Notes under the pieces: model-generated
What the model was told of the DNA's origin: nothing
Database searches by the model: none
The model's input: the letters and a program-made list of their open reading frames with translations, nothing else
Shown here: in pieces, positions 8,632 to 15,251 of the stretch
Numbering within the stretch: position 1 is the first letter of the stretch
Layout of the letters: each line of letters begins with the position of its first letter
NCBI GenBank assembly: GCA_947631665.1
Contig: CANRMF010000021.1
Location: 1 to 34,139 of the forward strand
Source: an uncultured Lachnospiraceae bacterium
Lineage (GTDB): Bacteria; Bacillota; Clostridia; Lachnospirales; Lachnospiraceae
Length of the DNA stretch: 34,139 nt
Direction: 5' to 3'
Made by a program: the position numbers and the translations under genes

Positions 8632-9723
8632 TTATTTTGCCTCAATATATCCTTTTGCAACCAGAAGCTCGGCGGAAAGCACCGCGCCTCCTGCAGCGCC
8701 TCTCAATGTATTGTGGGACAGTCCGACAAACTTGTAATCGTATACCGTATCTTCACGCAGCCTGCCGACGGAAATTCCCATACCTTTTTCAAAATCCACG
8801 TCTAAAGAAACCTGCGGTCTGTTATCCTCCTCTAAATATTGGATAAACTGTTTCGGAGCGCTTGGAAGCTGCAACTTCTGCGGTTCTCCGCTAAACTGAT
8901 TAAGCGCCTCAATCAACTGTTCTTTTGTCGGCTTCTTCGCAAATTTTACGAAGACTGCCGCCGTATGTCCGTCTAACACCGGCACTCTGATACACTGTGT
9001 CGTAATAATCGGACTGTCAGCCTTTTTAATGACGCCATCTTCAATTTTGCCCCAAAGACGGAGAGGTTCCTGTTCTGACTTTTCTTCTTCGCCGCCAATA
9101 TAAGGAATGATATTTCCTTTCATCTCCGGCCAGTCTGCAAAAGTCTTTCCCGCGCCTGAAATTGCCTGATACGTCGTCGCAACCACTTCCACCGGTTCAA
9201 ATTCTTTCCACGCTGTCAGCACCGGCGCGTAACTTTGAATGGAACAATTTGGTTTTACGGCAACAAATCCTCTTTTTGTGCCAAGCCGTTTTTTCTGAAA
9301 TTCAATGACTTCATAATGCTCCGGATTGATTTCCGGCACAACCATCGGAACGTCCGGCGTCCAGCGATGCGCACTGTTGTTGGAAACTACCGGGGTTTCC
9401 GTCTTTGCATAATCTTCTTCGATTTTTTTGATTTCATCTTTTGTCATGTCGACAGCGCTGAACACAAAATCAACCTGCGAAGCAACTTTTTCCACTTCAT
9501 TTACATTAAGGACAATAAGATTTTTTACATTTTCCGGCATTGGAGTCGTCATTTTCCAACGGTTTCCAACTGCCTCCTCATAGGTTTTTCCTGCGGAACG
9601 GGGACTTGCCGCCACGCATACCACTTCAAACCATGGGTGTTCTGCTAAAAGAGTCACGAATCTCTGTCCGACCATGCCGGTCGCGCCTAAAACACCAACC
9701 TTCAACTTCTTATCTAACTTCAT
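8632..9723 (-). CDS. asd: Aspartate-semialdehyde dehydrogenase
   Basis: Reduces aspartyl phosphate to aspartate semialdehyde with NADPH, the branch-point step to lysine/diaminopimelate, threonine and methionine. The NADP-binding motif GVLGATGMVGQ is at 10-20. The catalytic cysteine is Cys160 in KPNCSIQSY. Arg246 and His253 in CIRVPVLDGH bind substrate and act as acid/base. The 363-residue length and these motifs fit the fungal/archaeal-type Asd subgroup that is common in Clostridia. The start ATG follows GGAAGGGAG. It lies 49 bases behind a membrane-protein gene, itself 28 bases behind tRNA-Thr, and ends in a strong terminator. No separate promoter is evident in the 49-base gap. Confidence 0.95.
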   Translation of the reverse strand: MKLDKKLKVGVLGATGMVGQRFVTLLAEHPWFEVVCVAASPRSAGKTYEEAVGNRWKMTTPMPENVKNLIVLNVNEVEKVASQVDFVFSAVDMTKDEIKKIEEDYAKTETPVVSNNSAHRWTPDVPMVVPEINPEHYEVIEFQKKRLGTKRGFVAVKPNCSIQSYAPVLTAWKEFEPVEVVATTYQAISGAGKTFADWPEMKGNIIPYIGGEEEKSEQEPLRLWGKIEDGVIKKADSPIITTQCIRVPVLDGHTAAVFVKFAKKPTKEQLIEALNQFSGEPQKLQLPSAPKQFIQYLEEDNRPQVSLDVDFEKGMGISVGRLREDTVYDYKFVGLSHNTLRGAAGGAVLSAELLVAKGYIEAK

Positions 9724-9772
9724 CTTTAATCTCCCTTCCTATCAATTTGATAAAACATCTTCTGATAATCCA

Positions 9773-10342
9773 TTATTGCATTGTTTCCGCTGGCTGCGCC
9801 GTCTCCGAAACAGGCGGCTTGGAACTTTGCGTTTCCATTTTTTTACTCTGCGTTCCGGCGCGGTTTTTTTCCTGCTCCTGTATCAGATATTTTTCATATT
9901 TTATTACGGATTCTTTGTATTGGGAGGACATCACCATAATATCGACATTCCACATAAAGTAACAGAACATAAATACAAGAATCAATCCGCACAGGCACGA
10001 ACCGAAATTTCTCTTTTTAAAAAAGGGAAGCGAATCAACATATTTAAAATCTGATAAAAAAATAGCGGGGCTGAAAAGAAAGATGCCGATAAACAGATAT
10101 TTGGAAATCGTCAGCACCACGTCTGCCGCCGTAAACTCATAGTGAATGATTTCATTGACAATACTCGGCACATAAATTAAAAGCATCAGTCCATAGTAGA
10201 AAATGGCAATCATCATCTTCCATGAAACGCCTGAGCGGAATCCAAAAAGCCGGACTCTGCCCCCATCTTCACCGGACAATTTTTTACCCATATTTCCGTT
10301 ATTGACCTTTTGCTTTTGAACTCTGTAAGGTTTATATGCCAT
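9773..10342 (-). CDS. Uncharacterised membrane protein with three predicted transmembrane segments
   Basis: I do not recognise a family. The ATG at 10342 is chosen because GGAG lies 8 bases upstream; the longer reading frame to 10393 would run into tRNA-Thr. The 189-residue product has a basic N-terminus (MAYKPYRVQKQK). Hydrophobic segments lie at about 42-62, 74-97 and 112-134. A charged, then Ser/Thr/Pro/Gln-rich C-terminal tail (about 140-189) looks disordered. It sits between tRNA-Thr and asd on the same strand, with only 28 and 49 bases between them, so it is probably read from the tRNA promoter and co-transcribed with asd. No catalytic motif is visible. Confidence 0.7.
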   Translation of the reverse strand: MAYKPYRVQKQKVNNGNMGKKLSGEDGGRVRLFGFRSGVSWKMMIAIFYYGLMLLIYVPSIVNEIIHYEFTAADVVLTISKYLFIGIFLFSPAIFLSDFKYVDSLPFFKKRNFGSCLCGLILVFMFCYFMWNVDIMVMSSQYKESVIKYEKYLIQEQEKNRAGTQSKKMETQSSKPPVSETAQPAETMQ

Positions 10343-10370
10343 CGGGTATCTCCAATAAAAAAATGATAAA

Positions 10371-10443
10371 AGCTTCCGGCGTGACTCGAACACGTGACCT
10401 GCTCATTACGAGTGAGCCGCTCTACCAACTGAGCTACGGAAGC
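10371..10443 (-). tRNA. trnT: tRNA-Thr, anticodon CGT
   Basis: A complete cloverleaf is visible on the minus strand. The 7-bp acceptor GCTTCCG/CGGAAGC, D arm GCTC-AGTTGGTA-GAGC, anticodon arm GCTCA-CTCGTAA-TGAGC (anticodon CGT, reads ACG) and T arm with TTCGAGT loop are all present. Discriminator base is T and CCA is not encoded. The first T-stem pair (position 49 with 65) is an A-C mismatch; the other four pair. There is no terminator in the 28 bases before the next start codon. Confidence 0.96.
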
Positions 10444-10456
10444 ATTTACTCTCTAT

Positions 10457-10485
10457 AATTTACTATACTCACTTTCAAAAGTCAA
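10457..10485 (-). promoter_or_regulatory. Probable promoter of tRNA-Thr (and genes behind it)
   Basis: On the minus strand: -35 TTGACT (10480-10485), 17-base spacer, -10 TAAATT (10457-10462). The start would fall a few bases before the tRNA 5' end at 10443. The -10 is only a moderate match; TATAGT nearby would be at poor spacing. Confidence 0.55.
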
Positions 10486-10508
10486 TTGCCAATTTCTTTT
10501 TCTTATAC

Positions 10509-10544
10509 GATTCAGGTGCACAAAGGACTTTTGACACCTGAATC
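10509..10544. repeat. Perfect 10-bp inverted repeat between two divergent promoters
   Basis: GATTCAGGTG (10509-10518) is followed, after 16 bases, by its exact complement CACCTGAATC (10535-10544). It lies between the leftward tRNA promoter and the rightward promoter at 10555, with no T-run on either side. It therefore looks more like a protein-binding dyad than a terminator. Confidence 0.6.
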
Positions 10545-10554
10545 CTTATCCTTA

Positions 10555-10583
10555 TTGATTCAATTATCTAACTCTGCTATAAT
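10555..10583 (+). promoter_or_regulatory. Promoter of the DUF5721-like gene
   Basis: -35 TTGATT (10555-10560), 17-base spacer, extended -10 TGCTATAAT (hexamer 10578-10583). The expected start point, 7-8 bases downstream, coincides with the first ATG at 10591. Confidence 0.75.
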
Positions 10584-10590
10584 CTGACTT

Positions 10591-11082
10591 ATGATTTCAA
10601 TGAAAATAAATGATAAGAACAATTTTATGCAGCATCTTTTAATGCAGGAAACCTTTGATTTTTTCTTATTCTGCGAGGGACAGGTGCGTGCCGCTTCCAC
10701 TTTTCATCTGGACGGACGGTTTAACCGCGATTATTATAATCCTGAAGAATTATCGGATTTATCTGAAAATTTTATATCATGGAAAAATATCAGACCGGTT
10801 GTTTTTTCAATGATTCAGGGAAAAAGAGTCCCTACCAAAATGAAACTTGTGTTTGCCCTGCCTTCCCCATATTATGAAAAAATCCTGCAGCAGGGTGGGC
10901 TTTCCCTGTCTCCTTCTGACATTGGCGGTCTTTATCTCCATGTTTTGTACGAAAACGATACGATTACTCTCGTAACCGGAACGTCCCTTAATCTCTTTTC
11001 TATGGATAAAACACTGGATCGTTACTGGGACAATTTCATATCATCATGGATTGAACAGCATTTTGACGCCGACAAAATTTAA
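10591..11082 (+). CDS. DUF5721-like small cytoplasmic protein
   Basis: 163 residues, or 160 from the second ATG at 10600. The pattern of short N-terminal helix, TFHLDGRFNRDYYN, then SWKNIRPVVFSMIQGKRVPTKMKLVF and a C-terminal WIEQHF helix matches my recollection of DUF5721 proteins of Lachnospiraceae; their function is unknown. No signal peptide or membrane segment is visible. No Shine-Dalgarno sequence precedes either ATG, and the -10 box ends only 7 bases before the first, so the message is probably leaderless or has a very short leader. It is read away from tRNA-Thr and lies just upstream of CIRCE and htpG. Confidence 0.7.
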   Translation: MISMKINDKNNFMQHLLMQETFDFFLFCEGQVRAASTFHLDGRFNRDYYNPEELSDLSENFISWKNIRPVVFSMIQGKRVPTKMKLVFALPSPYYEKILQQGGLSLSPSDIGGLYLHVLYENDTITLVTGTSLNLFSMDKTLDRYWDNFISSWIEQHFDADKI

Positions 11083-11107
11083 CAAAATATGAACAAACAA
11101 TGAATTT

Positions 11108-11134
11108 TTAGCACTCATACCGATTGAGTGCTAA
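11108..11134 (+). promoter_or_regulatory. CIRCE operator (HrcA binding site)
   Basis: An exact match to the CIRCE consensus, TTAGCACTC-N9-GAGTGCTAA, 7 bases upstream of the htpG -35 box. It predicts HrcA-controlled heat-shock expression of htpG. Because six T residues follow the right arm, the same dyad could also work as a weak terminator for the upstream gene that ends at 11082. Confidence 0.95.
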
Positions 11135-11141
11135 TTTTTTA

Positions 11142-11169
11142 TTGACTTTTATATAAACAGTGTTAAAAT
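11142..11169 (+). promoter_or_regulatory. htpG promoter
   Basis: -35 TTGACT (11142-11147), 16-base spacer, -10 TAAAAT (11164-11169), immediately downstream of CIRCE. The leader to the ATG would be about 30 bases and contains AAGGAGTG. Confidence 0.75.
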
Positions 11170-11205
11170 ATGTTTTGATTTAAAAAATAAAGGAGTGATT
11201 TTTTT

Positions 11206-13200
11206 ATGGCAAACAAACAGGGAAATTTATCAATTAACAGTGAAAATATTTTTCCGATTATTAAAAAGTGGCTCTATTCTGACCACGATATTTTCTTTAG
11301 AGAACTGGTATCCAACGGCTGCGATGCGATTACCAAATTAAAGAAATTAGATGTGATGGGAGAAATCAATCTTCCGGCAGACGAGGAATTTAAAATTCAG
11401 GTATTGGCAAATCCTACTGACAAAACGCTGACTTTTATTGACAACGGTATCGGTATGACTGCCGAAGAAGTTGACGAGTATATTAACCAGATTGCTTTTT
11501 CCGGCGCTGAAGCATTTTTGGAGCAATACAAAGATAAGACCTCCGAAGACCAGATTATCGGTCATTTCGGTCTCGGATTTTATTCTGCGTTTATGGTAGC
11601 AGACAGGGTTACGATTGAAACCCTTTCTTATAAAGAAGGCGCCACTGCCGTTTTATGGGACTGCGACGGCGGTACGGAATTTACCATGTCCGACAGCGAC
11701 ATGACAGAGCGCGGAACAAAAATCACCTTATTCTTAAATGAGGACAGCGTGGAATTTGCCAACCTTTACAGAGCGCAGGAGGTTCTGGACAAGTACTGCT
11801 CTTTCATGCCGACGGAAATTTATCTGAGCGATCCTTCCGCAGAACCGGAATATGAAACAATTCCTGAGGAGGACGTTACGGACGAAGACACTGTGATTGA
11901 ACATATTGTCGAGCCTGCAAAAACGGAAGAAAAAGAAAACGAAGACGGTACAAAAGAAACGGTCGAAACAGAGCCGGAACAGCACAAGGCAAAGATTTTA
12001 AAACGTCCGGTTCCGATCAACGATACCGCGCCGCTGTGGGCAAAGCACCCGAATGAATGCAGCGATGAAGACTATAAAGAGTTTTACCGCAAAGTATTTA
12101 TGGACTACAAAGAGCCTTTATTCTGGATTCATCTGAACATGGACTATCCGTTTAACTTAAAAGGTATTCTTTACTTCCCAAAAATCAATATGGAATACGA
12201 ATCCATTGAGGGCGTTATCAAACTGTACAACAATCAGGTATTTATCGCCGACAACATCAAAGAGGTCATTCCTGAATTTCTGATGCTCTTAAAAGGCGTC
12301 ATTGACTGTCCGGATCTGCCGCTGAATGTCTCCCGTTCCGCTCTCCAGAACGACGGATTTGTCAAAAAGATTTCCGACTATATTACGAAAAAAGTGGCGG
12401 ACAAGCTTTCCGGCATGTGCAAGACCGACAAAGAAAACTATGAGAAATATTGGGACGACATCAGCCCATTTATTAAATTCGGCTGTCTGAAAGACGAAAA
12501 ATTCTGCGAAAAGATGTCCGACTATATTCTCTTTAAAAATCTCGACGACAAATATCTGACATTCAAGGAAGCGCTGGAGGAAAATAAAGAACAACATGAA
12601 AACACGATTTTCTACACGAACGATCCCGTTCAGCAGAGCCAGTATGTCAAGATGTTTAAGGCAGAGGGCATTGACGCCGTCGTTTTGAAAGACAATATCG
12701 ACCAGCCGTTTATTTCTCAGTTGGAAGCGAAAAATGAGGGCGTTAAATTTAAGAGAATTGATGATGATTTAAACGATTCCTTCACTGAAGAACTGAGTGA
12801 AGACGATGCGAAAGATCTGACGGAGAAACTGACGGAAATCTTTAAAAAGGCGCTTGGGCGAGACAATATTGATGTCAAAGTGCAGAAACTCAAAGATGCG
12901 AAAGTTTCTTCTATGATTACTGTCAGTGAAGAAACCCGCCGTATGCAGGATATGATGAAGATGTACGGCATGTCAGGCATGGATCCGTCAATGTTTGGCG
13001 GCGCCGGCGAGGTGCTGACGCTCAATGCTAATCATGCGCTTGTCAAATATATCCTCGACAATCCGGACGGTGAACATACGGGCCTGATCTGCAAGCAGTT
13101 GTATGACCTCGCAGTAATCAGCCATACGCCGTTAAATCCGGATTCCATGACCGCATTTATCGAGCGGAGCAATCAAATTCTTGAGCTTCTTACAAAATAA
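11206..13200 (+). CDS. htpG: Molecular chaperone HtpG (Hsp90 family)
   Basis: ATP-dependent cytoplasmic chaperone. The N-terminal GHKL ATPase is clear: ELVSNGCDAITKL (catalytic Glu, Asn), DNGIGMT and GHFGLGFYSAFMVAD (about 118-132). The middle domain carries PLNVSRSALQND with the catalytic Arg loop, and a C-terminal dimerisation domain ends the protein. At 664 residues it exceeds the roughly 620-630 usual for HtpG. The extra length is an acidic, low-complexity stretch (about 208-264, rich in Glu, Asp, Thr and Lys) between the N and middle domains, where eukaryotic Hsp90 has its charged linker. ATG follows AAGGAGTG. CIRCE upstream implies HrcA repression; a 15-bp terminator follows. Confidence 0.97.
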   Translation: MANKQGNLSINSENIFPIIKKWLYSDHDIFFRELVSNGCDAITKLKKLDVMGEINLPADEEFKIQVLANPTDKTLTFIDNGIGMTAEEVDEYINQIAFSGAEAFLEQYKDKTSEDQIIGHFGLGFYSAFMVADRVTIETLSYKEGATAVLWDCDGGTEFTMSDSDMTERGTKITLFLNEDSVEFANLYRAQEVLDKYCSFMPTEIYLSDPSAEPEYETIPEEDVTDEDTVIEHIVEPAKTEEKENEDGTKETVETEPEQHKAKILKRPVPINDTAPLWAKHPNECSDEDYKEFYRKVFMDYKEPLFWIHLNMDYPFNLKGILYFPKINMEYESIEGVIKLYNNQVFIADNIKEVIPEFLMLLKGVIDCPDLPLNVSRSALQNDGFVKKISDYITKKVADKLSGMCKTDKENYEKYWDDISPFIKFGCLKDEKFCEKMSDYILFKNLDDKYLTFKEALEENKEQHENTIFYTNDPVQQSQYVKMFKAEGIDAVVLKDNIDQPFISQLEAKNEGVKFKRIDDDLNDSFTEELSEDDAKDLTEKLTEIFKKALGRDNIDVKVQKLKDAKVSSMITVSEETRRMQDMMKMYGMSGMDPSMFGGAGEVLTLNANHALVKYILDNPDGEHTGLICKQLYDLAVISHTPLNPDSMTAFIERSNQILELLTK

Positions 13201-13209
13201 AAGGGATAT

Positions 13210-13246
13210 AAAATTAAGGGCAGTTATACCGACTGCCCTTAATTTT
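13210..13246. terminator. Bidirectional terminator between htpG and the dus-side remnant
   Basis: AAAATTAAGGGCAGT (13210-13224) and its complement (13232-13246) form a perfect 15-bp stem with a 7-nt loop and T-rich flanks on both strands. It starts 9 bases after the htpG stop codon. Confidence 0.88.
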
Positions 13247-13255
13247 ATGATTATT

Positions 13256-13554
13256 TTACTTAACTATTTTAAATATTGCATCTAAACCGTTATCAGGGTG
13301 ATAAGACCATGATACATTGATATTATCAAACACTTCTTCCTGACGTCCCATCAATGAATTTGTAGCCGACATCTCGTCCGTCAAAGAGTCCGGCAATCCC
13401 AGACTGTTTACAATAGTAATGATATCCAATAAACTTAAATAGTCGTATTGGTCTTCTGAATCAACCGAAATTGACATTCCGTCGTTGCTAAGCTCTGTTC
13501 CCTCACTGGTACAGGCGGCTGCCGCTTTTTGAAAAAGTTTAAAGTCAGGCAGTT
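13256..13554 (-). pseudogene. 3' remnant of a gene of unknown function behind the dihydrouridine synthase gene
   Basis: The frame is open from a stop within the dus gene (about 13577) down to 13256, but has no ATG, GTG or TTG before the ATG at 13477, and that ATG has no ribosome binding site. The upstream open part reads protein-like (KLPDFKLFQKAAAACTSEGT), continuing into YDYLSLLDIITIVNSLGLPD and ending VSWSYHPDNGLDAIFKIVK. This looks like the C-terminal end of a larger, possibly secreted protein whose 5' part was lost when it became joined to the end of dus. A functional 73-residue protein from 13477 remains possible but less likely. Confidence 0.5.
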
Positions 13555-14529
13555 TTACCGGTCTTTTCCATACCGGTTACCGTATTTCCATCGTTTCAAA
13601 ATCTCCTCCACTGCCCTTTTGTATTTGTAAAGATTTTGGCATTTTCTCACCAATTTGGCACACTGATGCTCATTGATAAAATTCCACGAAACATAGTTCC
13701 AAAACTCTTTCATTTTATACAAAAGATGTTTTTCCGCTTTCATAATCTGCGAAAAATCTGCATACAATCTGTCATGGTATTGTAAAATCTGCTCTTTGGT
13801 CAAGTGGTTTCCACCCTGAATTTCATTTCCAAGATTCGGATTGGCAATCAGTCCCCTCCCAATCATAACGCCATGCACCGGAAACTTCTGCGTGATTTTT
13901 TGAAAATCTTCCACAGAACGGATATCTCCATTATAAATCAATGGATTTTTTGAATGTTCCACTGCATACGAAAAAGCCTCCATATCCGGCGTTTCACGAT
14001 ACATCTGGATTTTTGTCCGGCTGTGTATTGTCAGTTCGCTAATCGGATATTGATTATAAACTTCCAGTATTTCCGGAAATTCCTCAGCGCTGTAAATTCC
14101 GATTCTTGTTTTTACGGAAATTTCAGGCGGCGCCTCAAGATGGTCTCGCCATGCAAATATCTGCTCAAAAAACCGCTCCATACCCTCTAAGTCCCTTAGA
14201 AATCCGGAGCCCTTATTTTTTGCCACAACAGTACCGGAAGGACAACCGACATTAAAATTCAACTCCTCTGTATATCCCAACTCCATTAACTGCTTCGCCG
14301 CTTTAATAAAATACTCTCCCTGATTGGTCAAAATCTGCGGAATTAAGCGAATGTTCCTTCGATTATTTTCCGGCAGCAAATCCCGAATTTCCTTTCCTTT
14401 AAAACAGGGATTTACGGTAGGCGAAACAAACGGCGCGTAGTATTTATGAACACCGCCAAATAAATCTGCATGTGCATTTCGATAGGTATATCCGGTAATC
14501 CCCTCTAATGGGGCAAAGTAAATATTCAT
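13555..14529 (-). CDS. tRNA-dihydrouridine synthase (Dus family)
   Basis: FMN enzyme that reduces uridines in the tRNA D-loop with NADPH. The TIM-barrel N-terminus reads MNIYFAPLEGITGYTYRN. The catalytic cysteine is Cys96 in NVGCPSGTVVAKNKGSGFL. KTRIGI, the TIHSRT substrate/FMN block and the NGDIRS and MIGRGLIANP phosphate-binding segments follow. ATG at 14529 is chosen because AAAGGAAA precedes it and the protein then begins exactly at the conserved barrel; the longer frame to 14607 adds an unrelated extension. That gives 324 residues, normal for the family. DusA/B/C-type specificity cannot be told. Its 3' end abuts the gene remnant at 13256-13554. Confidence 0.92.
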   Translation of the reverse strand: MNIYFAPLEGITGYTYRNAHADLFGGVHKYYAPFVSPTVNPCFKGKEIRDLLPENNRRNIRLIPQILTNQGEYFIKAAKQLMELGYTEELNFNVGCPSGTVVAKNKGSGFLRDLEGMERFFEQIFAWRDHLEAPPEISVKTRIGIYSAEEFPEILEVYNQYPISELTIHSRTKIQMYRETPDMEAFSYAVEHSKNPLIYNGDIRSVEDFQKITQKFPVHGVMIGRGLIANPNLGNEIQGGNHLTKEQILQYHDRLYADFSQIMKAEKHLLYKMKEFWNYVSWNFINEHQCAKLVRKCQNLYKYKRAVEEILKRWKYGNRYGKDR

Positions 14530-14619
14530 GTATTTTCCTTTCTGTTCAGGCTCACAATACGCTTTCCCCTGACTTTCTCCTTCTAAGCCGTCAAAATTTT
14601 CTGCCAAGTCATCTTTAAA

Positions 14620-14649
14620 ATTTTATCAAAAGGGAACATTATCTGTAAA
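14620..14649 (-). promoter_or_regulatory. Possible promoter of the dus gene
   Basis: On the minus strand: -35 TTTACA (14644-14649), 18-base spacer, -10 TAAAAT (14620-14625), leaving a leader of about 85 bases. The -35 lies inside the first, degenerate unit of the 74-bp array. Confidence 0.4.
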
Positions 14650-15095
14650 GATAGGATTTTCAAAAATCAAACTAAAATCCATTACATATATAATAGTCAA
14701 AATAAGCAGATTTGACATGTAAAATTTTCCTAATATTTTTGGAAATGAAATTCAATTACATGTATATTTCTCAAAACAGGCAATTTTGACATGTAAAATC
14801 TCCTCAAAATTTTTGAAAATAGAATTCAATTACATGCATATTTCTCAAAACAGGTAATTTTGACATGTAAAATCTCCTCAAAACTTTTGAAAATAGAAGT
14901 CAATTACATGCATATTTCTCAAAACAGGTAATTTTGACATGTAAAATCTCCTCGAAACTCTTGGAAATGAAAGTCAATTACATGCATATTTCTCAAAACA
15001 GGTAATTTTGACATGTAAAATTTCCTCGAAACTTTTGAAAATAGAATTCAATTACATACATATTTATCAAAACAGGCAATTTTGACATGTAAAAC
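14640..15095. repeat. 74-bp tandem repeat array (five good units, one degenerate, one partial) between dus and argH
   Basis: The core GACATGTAAAA starts at 14714, 14788, 14862, 14936, 15010 and 15084, exactly 74 bases apart each time. A degenerate copy in the same register fills 14640-14713, with ATTACAT at the same offset, and the last copy breaks off near 15095. Each unit contains the dyad CATGTAA ... TTACATG (the second arm is changed in the fifth unit), and units meet in TCAAAA-CAGGYAA-TTTTGA, whose arms are identical at all five internal junctions. There is no unique spacer between copies, so this is not CRISPR. The 722 bases from 14530 to 15251 hold no gene; apart from the dus and argH promoters they are filled by this array and the 25-bp duplication. 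Confidence 0.95.
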
Positions 15096-15145
15096 GCCCA
15101 TATCCTTTAGAAATTGGATTGCCCATATCTTTGAGAAATTGGATT
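15096..15145. repeat. Two tandem 25-bp repeats directly upstream of the argH promoter
   Basis: 15096-15120 and 15121-15145 are both 25 bases, begin GCCCATATC and end AGAAATTGGATT, and differ at two positions. They join the end of the 74-bp array to the argH -35 box, 4 bases further on. Confidence 0.9.
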
Positions 15146-15149
15146 TGGT

Positions 15150-15178
15150 TTGAAAATGCGTAGTTTTAATGGTATACT
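15150..15178 (+). promoter_or_regulatory. argH promoter
   Basis: -35 TTGAAA (15150-15155), 17-base spacer ending in TGG, -10 TATACT (15173-15178): an extended -10 promoter. The predicted leader of about 67 bases could form a loose hairpin (GCAG ... CTGC with CTCA ... TGAG inside). No ArgR box or T-box is recognisable. Confidence 0.75.
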
Positions 15179-15251
15179 CTTAGCAGTGCTCAGCTCTTTG
15201 GGTGAGACGGGGCTGCAATGTAAAAATATATCAATTTGCGAGGTATTACAT

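Noticed and set aside
10343-10393. N-terminal extension of the 3-TM protein
   Set aside because: It would overlap tRNA-Thr; the ATG at 10342 has a proper GGAG site.
10213-10428. 71-residue minus-strand frame across the tRNA
   Set aside because: It is a shadow of the tRNA and membrane-protein gene in another frame.
14640-15095. CRISPR array
   Set aside because: Whole 74-bp units are repeated with no unique spacers, repeats are diverged, and no cas genes are near.
15150-15251. 34-residue N-terminal extension of ArgH from TTG
   Set aside because: The TTG is the -35 box of a good promoter, and ArgH proteins begin at MKLWGGRF.
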